Assembly (NCBI GenBank): GCA_936432065.2
Contig: OW386289.2
Location: 168,019,348 to 168,083,347, forward strand
Direction of reading: 5' to 3'
DNA length: 64,000 nucleotides
Source: Rutpela maculata
Lineage: Eukaryota > Arthropoda > Insecta > Coleoptera > Cerambycidae
The notes beneath the pieces are model-generated. The model did not search any database and was not told the origin of the DNA. It saw nothing but the letters and a program-made list of their open reading frames with translations. Positions 26,151 to 36,283 of the stretch are shown in pieces. The position numbers and the translations under genes are program-made. Each line of letters starts with the position of its first letter. The first letter of the stretch is position 1.

Positions 26151-27130
26151 GGTGGACTGCTACTTTGATATACCGGACGTGGTCATGCATCTTTGTAAAT
26201 AACTCGTTTATTTTTAATTTTTCGAAAAAATTCCAAAAAGGTCCGTGCCTTATAAGGGTTATAGAGATTGATCGACGGAATACTTCATTTTCGATTTTTA
26301 TTAAGAAACTCTTCGGTATTTGTAGAATTTATCAAAAAAATCAAGTTTTCCAGGATTTGTAAGTTCGCGTTTTGTCAAATTTCTCACAAACGTCACCTAA
26401 TAGACTTAATCGAGCTCTGCAATCGCCATTTTTGAAAATCAAAATCGGACCATCGGTTCGGGAGTTATCAATTTCTTTGAAAAATCATACTCGGCCTTGG
26501 AAAAAATACTTGCGGTCAACGAATTCGGGCCGCCAGCAATAGCCTTCATTTCTGGCCGTGTAGCTTTGTTCCTACCAAGTCTCATCGCAATCGATCAATA
26601 TCCTGGACAGTTATCGTGCTTCCTAGCCCGATTTCGAGAAAACCAGTTTCTTGCAAAAAAATTCAATTTCCATTTGTTTTTCGACATAGTCTCTGGTATA
26701 CTTATCTGTAGATCGTTGCCAGCGGCACCATCTCTTTTTTGAAATATCTCGATTCGACTGCCCGTTACCGAGTTATTCAATTTTTCCCAAAAAATTTGAA
26801 ACGTCTATATCGGGTACTTCCGGTTTCCGAACGGAGCCGAGCTTCCAGCGTTAAGGTTTTCTAAATGCCTCCTATCAACCACCCAAGTTTCATCGAAATC
26901 TGAAAACGGATTAGGGGGGCTGAGCATGACAGACAGACAGACCGACAGACCGACTGACCGACGGACGAAATTTTTTAAATTCGCTCTCGAGTCGATAGAT
27001 ATGACTTTCATTTCGATCCGACGTTTTTTTCGGACTTCGATGGTCCGCTGGAAAAATGCAGAACCTATACTACACTTTTTTTCAAAATGTAGTAACAAGT
27101 GCAAGAACAATACAAGGTCTAAGAAAAAAC
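26150..27130. repeat. Possible dispersed repeat with GACA-type tract
   Basis: A roughly 1-kb block ends in a (GACA)-like tract at 26928-26966 (ACAGACAGACAGACCGACAG and variants). Such tracts inside a long, low-coding block recall non-autonomous repeats of arthropods. The open frames inside lie on both strands and overlap, so none is called. Confidence 0.4.
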
Positions 27131-27238
27131 TGAAATGAAGTAAAGATGAATTTTGGAAAAAACGAATTATTTGCGTGTAGTGGTTATAGTAGTCGAATCC
27201 ATTTGGATTGGGGCTGACTAATGTCCTCGTACTGTATC

Positions 27239-27525
27239 CTATCTTCCTGATCCATTGCAGCAGCCACCAACTTCCTCAAGCTCGAAGCAATCTTCGTCGT
27301 CGTCTTCTGCTTCATCCAATTCAATTTCAGGAGCATTCTGACATGAGAGACCAGAACAGTGTTTACAGGTCAAAGAGCAGTTCAGGCCTGATTTCCTACA
27401 GCTGCATACTGCAGTGCAACCTTTTTTGCATGCACACGAAACCATTTTCAGCAGCATGTCGGGTGCAGCATCTTTTGACATTGTTATAGGCAATAAGCCT
27501 GACGAGCCTTTCTTCTGACATGGGT
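27239..27525 (-). pseudogene. Cys-rich C-terminal tail of a TE-type protein
   Basis: Minus-strand frame with PITMSKDAAPDMLLKMVSC followed by ACKKGCTAVCSCRKSGLNCS and CKHCSGLSCQN, then an acidic stretch EAEDDDEDCFE. The CxCKxGC...CxCRKxGLxC...CxxCxGxxC spacing resembles a Cys-rich tail common at the C terminus of proteins from repetitive insect elements (known only as a pattern to me; the parent element is not identified). Upstream coding sequence is missing, so it is a fragment; no upstream start can be trusted. Confidence 0.55.
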
Positions 27526-27530
27526 TTGTT

Positions 27531-28171
27531 ATTTGAACCTTATTAAGTTATCGATATTGAAGTCCCTATAAAAATTAATAAATAACGAAATAAAATATGT
27601 TTAAATGTGTAATTTGTTTGTCTCATTTGTTTTTTGTAAATCGCGAAAATAACCAAAAAGACAGGGTTTACCCAATGGAGTCCCAGAAACAGCCCACTTT
27701 TCACTTTTTTTGTGTGTCTGGGGTATCTCTACCGACTGGATAACAACTTTTACCACACAAAAACGTCCTATCAGAATTATTTCGAAATGAATCTCGCGTC
27801 ACATTTCGCCAGCCTGAACATATTAACATTACCTTTCTTGTATATATTAAAAACATTATTATTTGTACGCAAAAATAAATCAGCATACACCTTCAGCAAC
27901 TCAGATACGCGTAAAAATATTAACTTAATAATATCACCACGTCATAGAACTTCTCTATATGAAAAACATTGTTATTGCAAAGGAGCCGTCCTCTGTACAA
28001 TAAACTACCACGAGAGACTAAAATGTTGTCAGTAAAAAACTTTGATAAGCAAAAAAAAACGCGCTGTTTAAAAAAGCGGTAAAAGCGGTATTCGGTAAAT
28101 AATTTTATGCATGCAGGATAGTATATGAAATTATCAAATTACGTATAATGGAATCGTATGAATTCTTGGTA
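27531..28171. other. No gene; contains a MITE-end fragment at 27665-27720
   Basis: The fragment at 27665-27720 (CCCAATGGAGTCCCAGA..CAG, ending TTTTTTTGTGTGTCTGG) is an inverted, solo version of the left end of the MITE at 30189-30486. The remainder shows nothing. Confidence 0.6.
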
Positions 28172-29867
28172 CATCTTGTCACTATACCAAAATTTATGAC
28201 GTCGTTGGGTTTTGAGTTATGACGTCATCATACATTTTTTTTAATGAATACATTTTTGTTTACTGTTTTTGGTGTATATTTTTTTAGCTTTCTGGTGATA
28301 TAAAAAAAATTGTTTACATAAGCCATTCTTTTGGAAAAAAATATTTTTATTGATTGATACCTTACCTAAGTAATTGTGAGAAAAAAAATCATCTCCATTG
28401 CTCAAATTGCCACCCTCCAACCATTTGGCATTGGCCACGATGGGTGTAGACACTTTGCAGGCTGTTCTGAATCATCTCATGGTCAATTCGTCTCATCTTC
28501 AAGCCAATTCTGTCTTTCAATTCTTCTGTGGTATCCGGTCTGTTAAAATACACCCTTGACTTTAAGTAACTCCAAAAAAAAGTCTAAGGGGGTTAAATCC
28601 GGTGAACGCGGGGGCCACTCAATCGGACCTTGACAACCTATCCACCTTCCTGTAAAAGTGTCATCTAAAGACTGACGCACTGCTATCCCAAAATGAGGTG
28701 GGGCCCCGTCTTGCTACCAGACGTTTTCAGCAAGAATATCTTCATCTTCATTGTTCGGAAACATAACTGCTAAGACGGGCACTAACTCAACTCGCAAAAA
28801 CTCTAAATATCCTGCGGCCGTAAGATTTTCTTTAAAAAAAAAAAAAGGTCCCAATGATACCTGCCCACACGTTTACTTTGCCTCGTCGCTGTGTGTGGGC
28901 TTCTTGAGTCCAATGAAAATTTTCGCGTGACCAATACCTACAGTTATGCCGATGTTACAGTCCCCTTTAAAGAAAATGTAGCTTCATCAGAAAAAACAAT
29001 GTTCTTTAAAAAATTTGGGTTTTCATCGCACAAAGTCGCCCTCATTCAATTCGTGGACTAATTGCACTTTGTATGGATGGTACTTTTCTTTTTTCAATAA
29101 ACGCACAACGGAAGTTTGACTCACGTTATGATTTAAAGCCAGCTGCCTTGTCGAAAAATGGTGGTTTTCCTCACATTCTAGAAGAATATTTAATTTGGTT
29201 TCGTTGCTTGTGCTAAGGCGACCAGATCGAGGGAGGTCAGCTACACTGCCAGATTCATCATATCTAGCCACCAATCTACTTACAGTGGATCTAGAAATGC
29301 GCTTTTCGGGGTACTTGGCATTGAAAACATCACATGCTTCCTCATGAGTTCTCAGCCTATCACCATATCCAACCATAATCAAAAGTTCTATGCGTTCTCT
29401 TTCACTTAAACGTGCCATTGCATTTACTAGTTTTACACTGTCTCAGAAGTGTCACAAAACTGAGGTTCCACACGTGCCAGGAATAAAAAAGTTATCGATA
29501 CTTTACACAAAAAGACCTGTTCTCTCTGTCGTTAAGGTGATTGTTTTTTTTATTATTTTCTTTGTTTTGTTTTTATGTCAAATATTTTCATGCTAGTTAA
29601 AACAAAAATGTAGGCAACAAGATTTATCAGTCCATAAGAAAGTGGAACATTACTCGTGAATTTGCGAAAGGTAAGCTATTGTTACATAAAATGTCATTTT
29701 TCCAAAAGAATGGCTTAGGTAATATCAATTTTTTATCGCCAGAAAGCTAAAGGAATATACCACCAAAAACAGTAAACAAAAATGTCTGTTTCCATTGAAA
29801 AACATTTATGATGACGACATAACTCAAAACCCAACGACGTCATAAATTTTGGTATAGTGACAAAGTG
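28172..29867 (-). mobile_element. mariner/Tc1-type transposon with ~180-bp TIRs and TA duplication
   Basis: Ends are imperfect inverted repeats of about 175-185 bp (28172-28345 and 29690-29867). Both ends begin CA(C/T)(C/T)TTGTCACTATACC and share TTATGACGTCGTTGGGTTTT. A TA dinucleotide flanks each end (28170-28171 and 29868-29869), the target duplication expected of mariner/Tc1. The decayed transposase is on the minus strand. The total length, about 1.7 kb, is that of a complete mariner-type element. Confidence 0.92.
28395..29418 (-). pseudogene. mariner/Tc1-type transposase inside 28172-29867
   Basis: Starts at a Met at 29418 with an intact 131-codon N-terminal frame: two helix-turn-helix regions, including YPEKRISRSTVSRLVARYDE and TRQLALNHNVSQTSVVRLLK. 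The rest decays across frames: NIVFSDEATF near 29000 (first catalytic Asp), QDGAPPHFG near 28715 (second), WPPRSPDLTPLDFF near 28600 (third), and a C-terminal RRIDHEMIQNSL region near 28490. Stops and frameshifts after residue 131 prevent a full protein. The three catalytic acidic positions are still readable. The N-terminal part is better preserved than the catalytic part. Confidence 0.9.
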
Positions 29868-29879
29868 TAGCATTTACAA

Positions 29880-30135
29880 ACCTAAAATCGACTTTTTCAA
29901 GGATTTTTTTGACAAATGACAGATACCAAAGATATGAATTTTGTGCGCTTCTGCCTTTCTTTAGGTTCACACTGTGTACATTTTACTAAATCAACGTAAA
30001 ATCTTATATATAAATCTAGTTATATCACATTTTTTAAAGTATGTGTTCACTCAATAATTAAATTATTGATTGTGTATAGCACTGTACCACACATGTAATC
30101 ATTGTTCTTGAAATAAATGTATTCTATTCTATATT
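29880..30135 (+). mobile_element. LINE 3'-UTR tail
   Basis: Ends in GAAATAAATGTATTCTATTC at about 30107-30127, an AATAAA-like signal followed by an (ATTCT)n tail, as seen in LINE 3' ends. No coding remains. Confidence 0.5.
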
Positions 30136-30188
30136 TGCATACGCGGTTTTCTAGAAAATGTTGGAGGTTCCGGTGAAATTCATATGTT

Positions 30189-30486
30189 ACAGGCACACAC
30201 ACAAAAAAATGGTCTGTATCTGGAACTCCATTGGGCAACCCCCTGTATTTCGACGTGCTGAATAGGAATCGGGTGTCCGTTTACCTCCATCACCCACCAA
30301 TTTTTAGTAAATCCCGAAAAAACCTAAATTATGAGTTTTTCTTTTTAGGTTATTTTCGTGACTTACAAAAAAATGGTGTGTGGTGGAGCGGTTCTGACTC
30401 AGGATTCGAATTTAGCACATCAAAATACATAAAGACAAGTTGGTCTAGTCAAAACGACAGCCCACTTTATTATTTTGTGTGCCTGT
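30189..30486. mobile_element. 298-bp MITE with ACAGGCACAC termini
   Basis: The left end begins ACAGGCACACACACAAAAAA at 30189. The right end closes with TTATTTTGTGTGCCTGT at 30486, forming an inverted pair of about 15-18 bp. An inverted solo end occurs at 27665-27720, so the family is dispersed. The target duplication is not clear. Confidence 0.65.
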
Positions 30487-31904
30487 GTTATTAAACAGCT
30501 CACGCTGTACATATCTACAATTTCTTTCTTCGACGCTCGGGTTATCCAAGGAGAGATAAATAAATAACATCTAATGTATTAGTTTAGGTAAAAAAAAACG
30601 AAATAGAATTAGTCCGACAAAATTCGGAGCACGCTTCCCACAAGTAAAGTAACCTTTTTTTAACAAGTCTACAAACAGTGAACAGTCCATTAGGCTACAA
30701 CTCCGTCATCCCATATAGCAGCAGATGGACGGCGGTGGGAACCTGACCAATGTAGAACGGTCTCTTTTACCAGGTCGGAATATAAAATTGTACTGTTGAT
30801 GTTTTTTTTTAAGTTACATATTATTTTGTTAGCTTTGACATTACAGATTTTTGAAAGTACTCATTTAAATTGAAGTTTGCTGGAAAACTTACTATTCTTT
30901 AAAAATTTCTGATTTTAGAATCTAAAATCCTAACATGGTACCTATTTAAAAAGTCTTAGGTGATTTGAGTCGTGCATAAAATCATCCCTTGATAACAAAA
31001 TTAAGAGCTTCTACAAAGTCGCAAGTGCCAAACCGGAATTCACCAAGAAAGAGGAGAAGTGAATTTAAAAGGATAAAACACTCCACTTTCAGTTGAAATA
31101 CAACATTTTCCCAGCAAGACCCAGCCGAAATTTTTTTAGCTGAGAATTAAAACATCAATAATGACCAAAAAAATTTGGCCGCTGGTGTTTACGAATTACA
31201 ATTACATAGACACGTGTTATACAAAAAAAAAATTGAACCGCTTTGAAGAATTCTAAAATTTATGAAATGAAATTTTACCGCTGTGTCGCCTAGCTAACTG
31301 AACCTTTTATTACCTAATATCGATAGTGAAGTCGGTTAAAAATACGCTTGAATTCGTTATTTGTTCATTTTAACACCGACCTCAATATTGGTAGTAAGGT
31401 TTCATTCATTACGTGGGCGACATTGAAATTTTCTTTCATGACCATTTTTGACCAATTATTTTTTTTTGGTAAAAGTTATAACTCTGAAAACATCGATAAA
31501 AAGCAAATATGATTTTAGACTCCAATTTTCTCAAATGTCATGAAAACAATAAGTAAATTTTTGTTATTTTTATTTTAAGAAACTCAACACCTCAAGGTAG
31601 ATCGTTAAAACAAACAGCAACAACATAAAATGTTGATATTTTATTTATTAACAACGTTAACGCCATTTGAAGTTTAACATAAACGAGCCAGAAATTAATT
31701 TTTCAATTTTTATGTCCTTCAGACCTGTATTTTACAAAATAAATTTCCGTAATTTTCTTCACGCCATACATTTTATAACTCTGTTTTGAGAGTACGGTGC
31801 TATAATATTAAGTCAATTAAAAAAAAATTATAAGAATGGCAGCTGCTTGACCGAAATAAGCAATAAATTTCAAATCGCGTATATCTATCATTAGCACAGG
31901 TCTA
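30487..31904. other. No recognisable gene
   Basis: AT-rich; contains an imperfect inverted pair near 31318-31400 (AGTCGGTTAAAA and TTTTAACACCGAC) of unknown meaning. No open frame of note. Confidence 0.45.
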
Positions 31905-32534
31905 CAAAAAAAACCGCTGCCCAAGGAATCACTACTGCCTCATCCAGATTTTCTATCAAAGTCTCTCACAACGAAAAAATTTTGTACGTGGAAATAATTG
32001 TTTATGGAACTTTAATATTATGATATTTGAAATCGTCTACCCCAAAAACCCATAAAACGATATCCCACCCAGGTAGTGGGGGGGGGGGTGGTTGAAGTAA
32101 AAAATATTTTCAGGTTTTTGGTTCTTGTACACACACATCACCTTTAATACAATGATGGGGTGGGTTGGTAATGGTGGTGGCTGATGCCAAAAATTTGTTT
32201 GAGGCCTTATGGACTCTTGCCAGCTTGATTCATCTATTTGCCCCCATTTACTCCAATTTACTCCCCAACTCTTCGATTGAGTAAGATGAAAATATAATCT
32301 AGTTCCAGATCACGTTAAAATACATATGTTTACCAAACAAATCAATATCTTAAACGGTTCCAGAGTAATCGTGCGCACAAAAAAAGTTACGATAGACAGA
32401 CCGACAGACACAAATTTTTTTTCGCTCAAACTTAACATCTCAACGTTTCATGATATTCTAAGCCTATTTGAACAATAAAAATTTTCAAAAATTTTTTTGT
32501 CGTTACTATAATTCTACTGGACGTGGAAGTAAAA
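31905..32534 (-). mobile_element. Family A dispersed repeat, copy A1
   Basis: Minus-oriented copy. Shares with the other copies the 5' end (GTGGAAGTAAAA on the plus strand near 32525), the GTCGTTACTATA block, the (CTGT)-type tract read as GACAGACCGACAGAC near 32395-32410, GAAATATAATCTAGTTCCAGA-type block near 32290, and the 3' end AACCGCTGCCCAAGGAATC near 31910. No coding capacity. Confidence 0.85.
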
Positions 32535-32559
32535 TGTTGACCTAAGGTTCTGACCTAAC

Positions 32560-33170
32560 TTTTCGTATTTTCTCGCACTGAGGCCACTTTTGGACAAAAC
32601 CAAATTTTAATTACCCAGGTGTCAATTTTAATTGAGAAAATATGGAAAATAATATTTGAAATGTATTGACTATTGCCGAGGAAGAATCCATTGAAAAATA
32701 CACAGGGCAACCTAACAAATAATTAACAATGACGGAGGAATATCATATATGGATCGTAAATGATACTATTGCCGAGGAAGAAACCTGTTATACTTTTAGT
32801 AAAAAATATACAGGGTGTTATTTAAAAAAAATAATTAAGAAAATATTGTGGAAAGGAATATTTGCACTGTTGTTGATATTATTGCCTAGAAAGGAACCTA
32901 CTATATGTTTAGCTGAAAAAATACAGGGTGATCAATTTTAATTGAGAAAATATCGTGATAATTATATTTAGAATGTAGATGACACTATTGCCGAGGAAAA
33001 AACCTACTATATTTAGTGAAATTTATACAGGGTGGTCAACCCAAAAAATTATTAACAACGACAGAAGAAGATTGCATTGTGAAATGTAGTTGGTTGGAAC
33101 TACTGCCATATACTTTTAATGAAAAATAATATGCCGGCTGGTCACCTTAAAAAAATTAAGTAAGAAACGA
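32560..33170. repeat. Diverged ~100-110 bp tandem array
   Basis: Four to five units of about 97-111 bp, marked by ATTGCCGAGGAAGAA..CC (about 32671, 32768, 32880 and 32984), followed by TACAGGGTG.TCAA and AAAAAATTATTAACAA-like blocks. Divergence is high. Partial reverse-complement counterparts with CCACCCTGTATATTG appear at 33360-33625. Confidence 0.7.
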
Positions 33171-33359
33171 CGCAGAAAAGTATTTTCCATTGTTAAAACG
33201 AATAAAAATACTTTTCTTATTAGTGATCGCAGTTAATGAACTTGAATAATAACACGAAATATGACATAACTAACTTGTCAATTGACTAATATAGTTATGA
33301 AGTGGTATTATTAATAAATAAAAGATATAAGTTTCGTCTAAATACTTTTACAGATTTTT

Positions 33360-33625
33360 TAAAGATGACCACCCTGCACATGTTTTAGTAAAAGAAATGT
33401 TTATCTTGGTTATTGTGTCAATTACAGTTTCCTAGTTAATAATTCTTTATGGTGATCAACCTGTATTTCTTCACATTTTTCATCCTTGACAGTTGCGTTA
33501 ACTACATGCGAAATATTACTGTCTGCTGAAAAATGTTTTTCATTAATAATTATTGTTTTAGGTGTCCACCCTGTATATTGCTCACTGAAAGTATATCCCA
33601 GTTTATCTTTGGTAGCAGCACCAAC
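33360..33625. repeat. Inverted counterpart of the 32.6-kb array
   Basis: Holds GACCACCCTGCACATGTTTT, GATCAACCTGTATTT and GTCCACCCTGTATATTGCTC, spaced about 90-105 bp apart, which are reverse complements of the TACAGGGTG blocks of the array at 32560-33170. Between the two halves lies an AT-rich region of about 190 bp. Confidence 0.6.
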
Positions 33626-33751
33626 TACCTACCAAATATTATTCCTCTCTGTCAATTAGTTTTGTAGGTATAGCTCCAGCAGACAGAGAGAAAGACTGAC
33701 TAAATTGAAAGACCTTAATTATCGCAAACTACAGAGTCGTAATCTACATTT

Positions 33752-35367
33752 CAAATTCAAATTCAAATATTTATTGGTCCTTTTTGATCATGTACATGAT
33801 ATAAGACAAGTCATTAAAACATTGAAACACTATTTTACACAATAGTTAAATAATATAAAAGCTTATACTAAGAGTCAAATATAGTGTAAAACACACAATT
33901 GTATAAGACGAACACAAAGTATACTGAAAAATGTATGGTACAATATAAACTTTGTAAACAAAACAAAGTAAAGAAAAAAATAAAAAAGAAACGGAACATA
34001 TAGGCTCATGTTAAGTTGCTGTATATTAGTGGGCTTTAAATACAGAAAAACTCTGATACAGAATAATAACATTTATCTGATAGAAACACTTTTAATTTTT
34101 TTTTAAATAAATGCTCTCTTTCCTGATGTTTTATGTCATCCGGTAGGCGGTTAAATAGTTTCGGGCCTATAAATCTTGGAGACTCACTTGTGATTTTTAA
34201 TTTCGCACAAGGTTCATGGAGTTTATTTTTTTGTCTTGTATTGACATTATGGTAGTCACTATTTAAAATAAAACTATTTCTATTTCTAAAAACATATATA
34301 CAAATTTCGAAAATATATATGCTAGGTAAGGTAAGAATTTTATTTTCTATAAAGATATTCTTGCACGTGTGAGTACTCGGTATACCAAATATACATCGTA
34401 AGATACGCTTTTGAGCAATAAATACATTTGAAGACATAGTGGAGTTTCCCCAAAAACAGATACCATACCTTAAACGTGAATCAACTTGGGCATGATATAA
34501 ATTAATAAGTTGTTCTCTTGATAGAACCCCCCTAATATTTCGGAACAGGTATACTATAGAAGAAACTTTGGATATCAAAATTTCGCAATGATGCTTCCAA
34601 TTTAGACATTCGTCCAAATATACCCCTAAAAACTTAACATTTTCCTCAGTATTAGAAACATTTGTATTGTCTAATTTAATATTTAACTTATCACATTCCT
34701 TTCGCCTACTGTGAAATCTGATGACTTGAGTTTTTTCGGTATTGAGATACAGAGCGTTATCGGAAAACCAATGGTTCAAGGTATTTAAAATAGCATTGCA
34801 ATTTTCTTCCAAAACATTATCAGATGGATTTGATATTATCACAGAAATGTCGTCAGCATACATTGTAAAATGTGCGGTTGATGGCAAAAAATCAATATCA
34901 TTAATAAATAAAATAAAAAGCACAGGGCCTAAAATAGAGCCCTGTGGAACACCTACAGTTGAATTTAAACTTTCTGAATTAACATTACATATGGTGTTAT
35001 CGTTTTTATGTTTTAAACTCACATATTGCCTCCGATCTTCGAGGAATGTAGTGATCCAATTTAATGACAGACCCCGTATACCATAATCAGATAATTTAGA
35101 TATTAATAGACTATGATTGATGCAGTCAAATGCCCTGCTGAGATCGCAAAATATACCAACAGGACATTCTCCCGCATCAATGAATTCTAAAATTTTATTT
35201 AAAAAAGAATGTATTGCCGTACCGGTCGACATGCCACTAGAAAAACCATGTTGGTTTTTTGTAATCATTTTAAAAGTATCTAAGTAATTTACCAGCCTAT
35301 CTAAATAACAGTATTCGAAAATTTTTGAAAGTCCAAAGGTTACAGGCCTATAATTTTTCTTTTTTTC
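33752..35367 (-). mobile_element. LINE, 5'-truncated, with 3' UTR and TTTGAA tail
   Basis: Minus-strand element. Its 3' end is at 33752 with (TTTGAA)n read on the minus strand, preceded by an AATAAA-like signal. About 280 bp of 3' UTR separate the tail from the ORF end at 34036. The 5' end is lost near 35367, where NYRPVTFGLSKIFEY begins the homology, a point inside the reverse transcriptase. Next to it at 35416 starts family A copy A2. Confidence 0.88.
34036..35268 (-). CDS. LINE ORF2 reverse transcriptase, C-terminal 410 codons
   Basis: The best preserved coding sequence in the window, without a stop over 410 codons. The annotated Met is internal: homology continues upstream in the same frame to about 35367, so the true N terminus with the endonuclease has been lost by 5' truncation. 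Residues 39-52 hold IFCDLSRAFDCINH (first catalytic Asp), 107-125 VPQGSILGPVLFILFIND, and 137-140 YADD (two catalytic Asp). LGVYLDECLNWKHH near 215-228 and a thumb block LYHAQVDSRLRYGICFWG follow, then the C-terminal tail. Motif style is Jockey/CR1-like. Although intact in frame, it has no N-terminal domains and is unlikely to act alone. It is a relatively young insertion compared with the other LINEs here. Confidence 0.9.
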   Translation of the reverse strand: MITKNQHGFSSGMSTGTAIHSFLNKILEFIDAGECPVGIFCDLSRAFDCINHSLLISKLSDYGIRGLSLNWITTFLEDRRQYVSLKHKNDNTICNVNSESLNSTVGVPQGSILGPVLFILFINDIDFLPSTAHFTMYADDISVIISNPSDNVLEENCNAILNTLNHWFSDNALYLNTEKTQVIRFHSRRKECDKLNIKLDNTNVSNTEENVKFLGVYLDECLNWKHHCEILISKVSSIVYLFRNIRGVLSREQLINLYHAQVDSRLRYGICFWGNSTMSSNVFIAQKRILRCIFGIPSTHTCKNIFIENKILTLPSIYIFEICIYVFRNRNSFILNSDYHNVNTRQKNKLHEPCAKLKITSESPRFIGPKLFNRLPDDIKHQEREHLFKKKLKVFLSDKCYYSVSEFFCI

Positions 35368-35415
35368 TTAAAAATAGTCTGAAACGTAAAAATCTGAAAA
35401 AATCTCAGAGGGTAA

Positions 35416-36229
35416 TTTTACTTCCACATCCAGTGGAAGTATAGTAACGACAAAAAAAAACATTTTTATTGTTCAAATAGGCTTAGAAAGTCATGAAACG
35501 TCGAGATTCTAAGTTTGAGCGAAAAAAAATTTCTGTCTGTCTGTCTGTCTGTTTGTCTGTAACTTTTTTCTGCCCACGTTTACTCTGGAACCATTTAAGA
35601 TATTGACTTGAAATTTGGTACCTACACATATGTACTTTAACGAGATCTGGAACTAGATTATATTTTCATCTTGTTCCGTCGAAGGGTTGGGGGGTAAATT
35701 GGGGTAAATTTGGGGTAAATAGCTAAATCAAGCAGGTAAGAGTCCATAAAATTGGTATTTAGTATATACAAGAGAAGCTAAGGTTTCAAAAAAATTTTTG
35801 ACATTAGCCACCTCCATTACCACTCCCACCCCATTATTTAAGGGAATGAAAAAAATTTTTGATTTAGTGTGTGTACAAGGACCAGAAACCTCAAAATATT
35901 TTTTTACTTCATCCACCCCCCTATGACCACCCCCACCTCATTATTAAAGGGGATGAAAAGAAATTGTGATTTAATGTGTGTACAAGGACTAGAAATTTTT
36001 ATTTACTTCATCCACCCCCACTACCACCACCCCCTTTGACCACCCCCACCCTACTACCGATGTGGGGTATCATTTTATGGGTTCTTGAGGTAGAGGATTT
36101 CAAATATTATATTATTAAAGTTCCATAAACAATTATTTCCACATGCAAAATTTTTTCGTTGTGAGTGACTTGTGACTTCCATAGAAGATCTGGATGTGGA
36201 AGTAGTGATTCCTTGGGCAGCGATTTTTT
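35416..36229 (+). mobile_element. Family A dispersed repeat, copy A2 (most complete)
   Basis: Starts TTTTACTTCCACATCCAGTG, whose first part forms a small hairpin (ACTTCCAC...GTGGAAGT), and ends CTGGATGTGGAAGTAGTGAT followed by TCCTTGGGCAGCG. The end segments ACTTCCACATCCAG and CTGGATGTGGAAGT are therefore inverted. A (CTGT)n tract lies at about 35536-35561. Two successive CACCCCATTATT/ACCCCCAC-type blocks sit in the 3' half. No open frame, about 814 bp. Confidence 0.88.
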
Positions 36230-36283
36230 CACTTCTCTTAGGTAATGGTCCTCTCAAATTAAGAAAAAAAAACCGCCGTTTAA

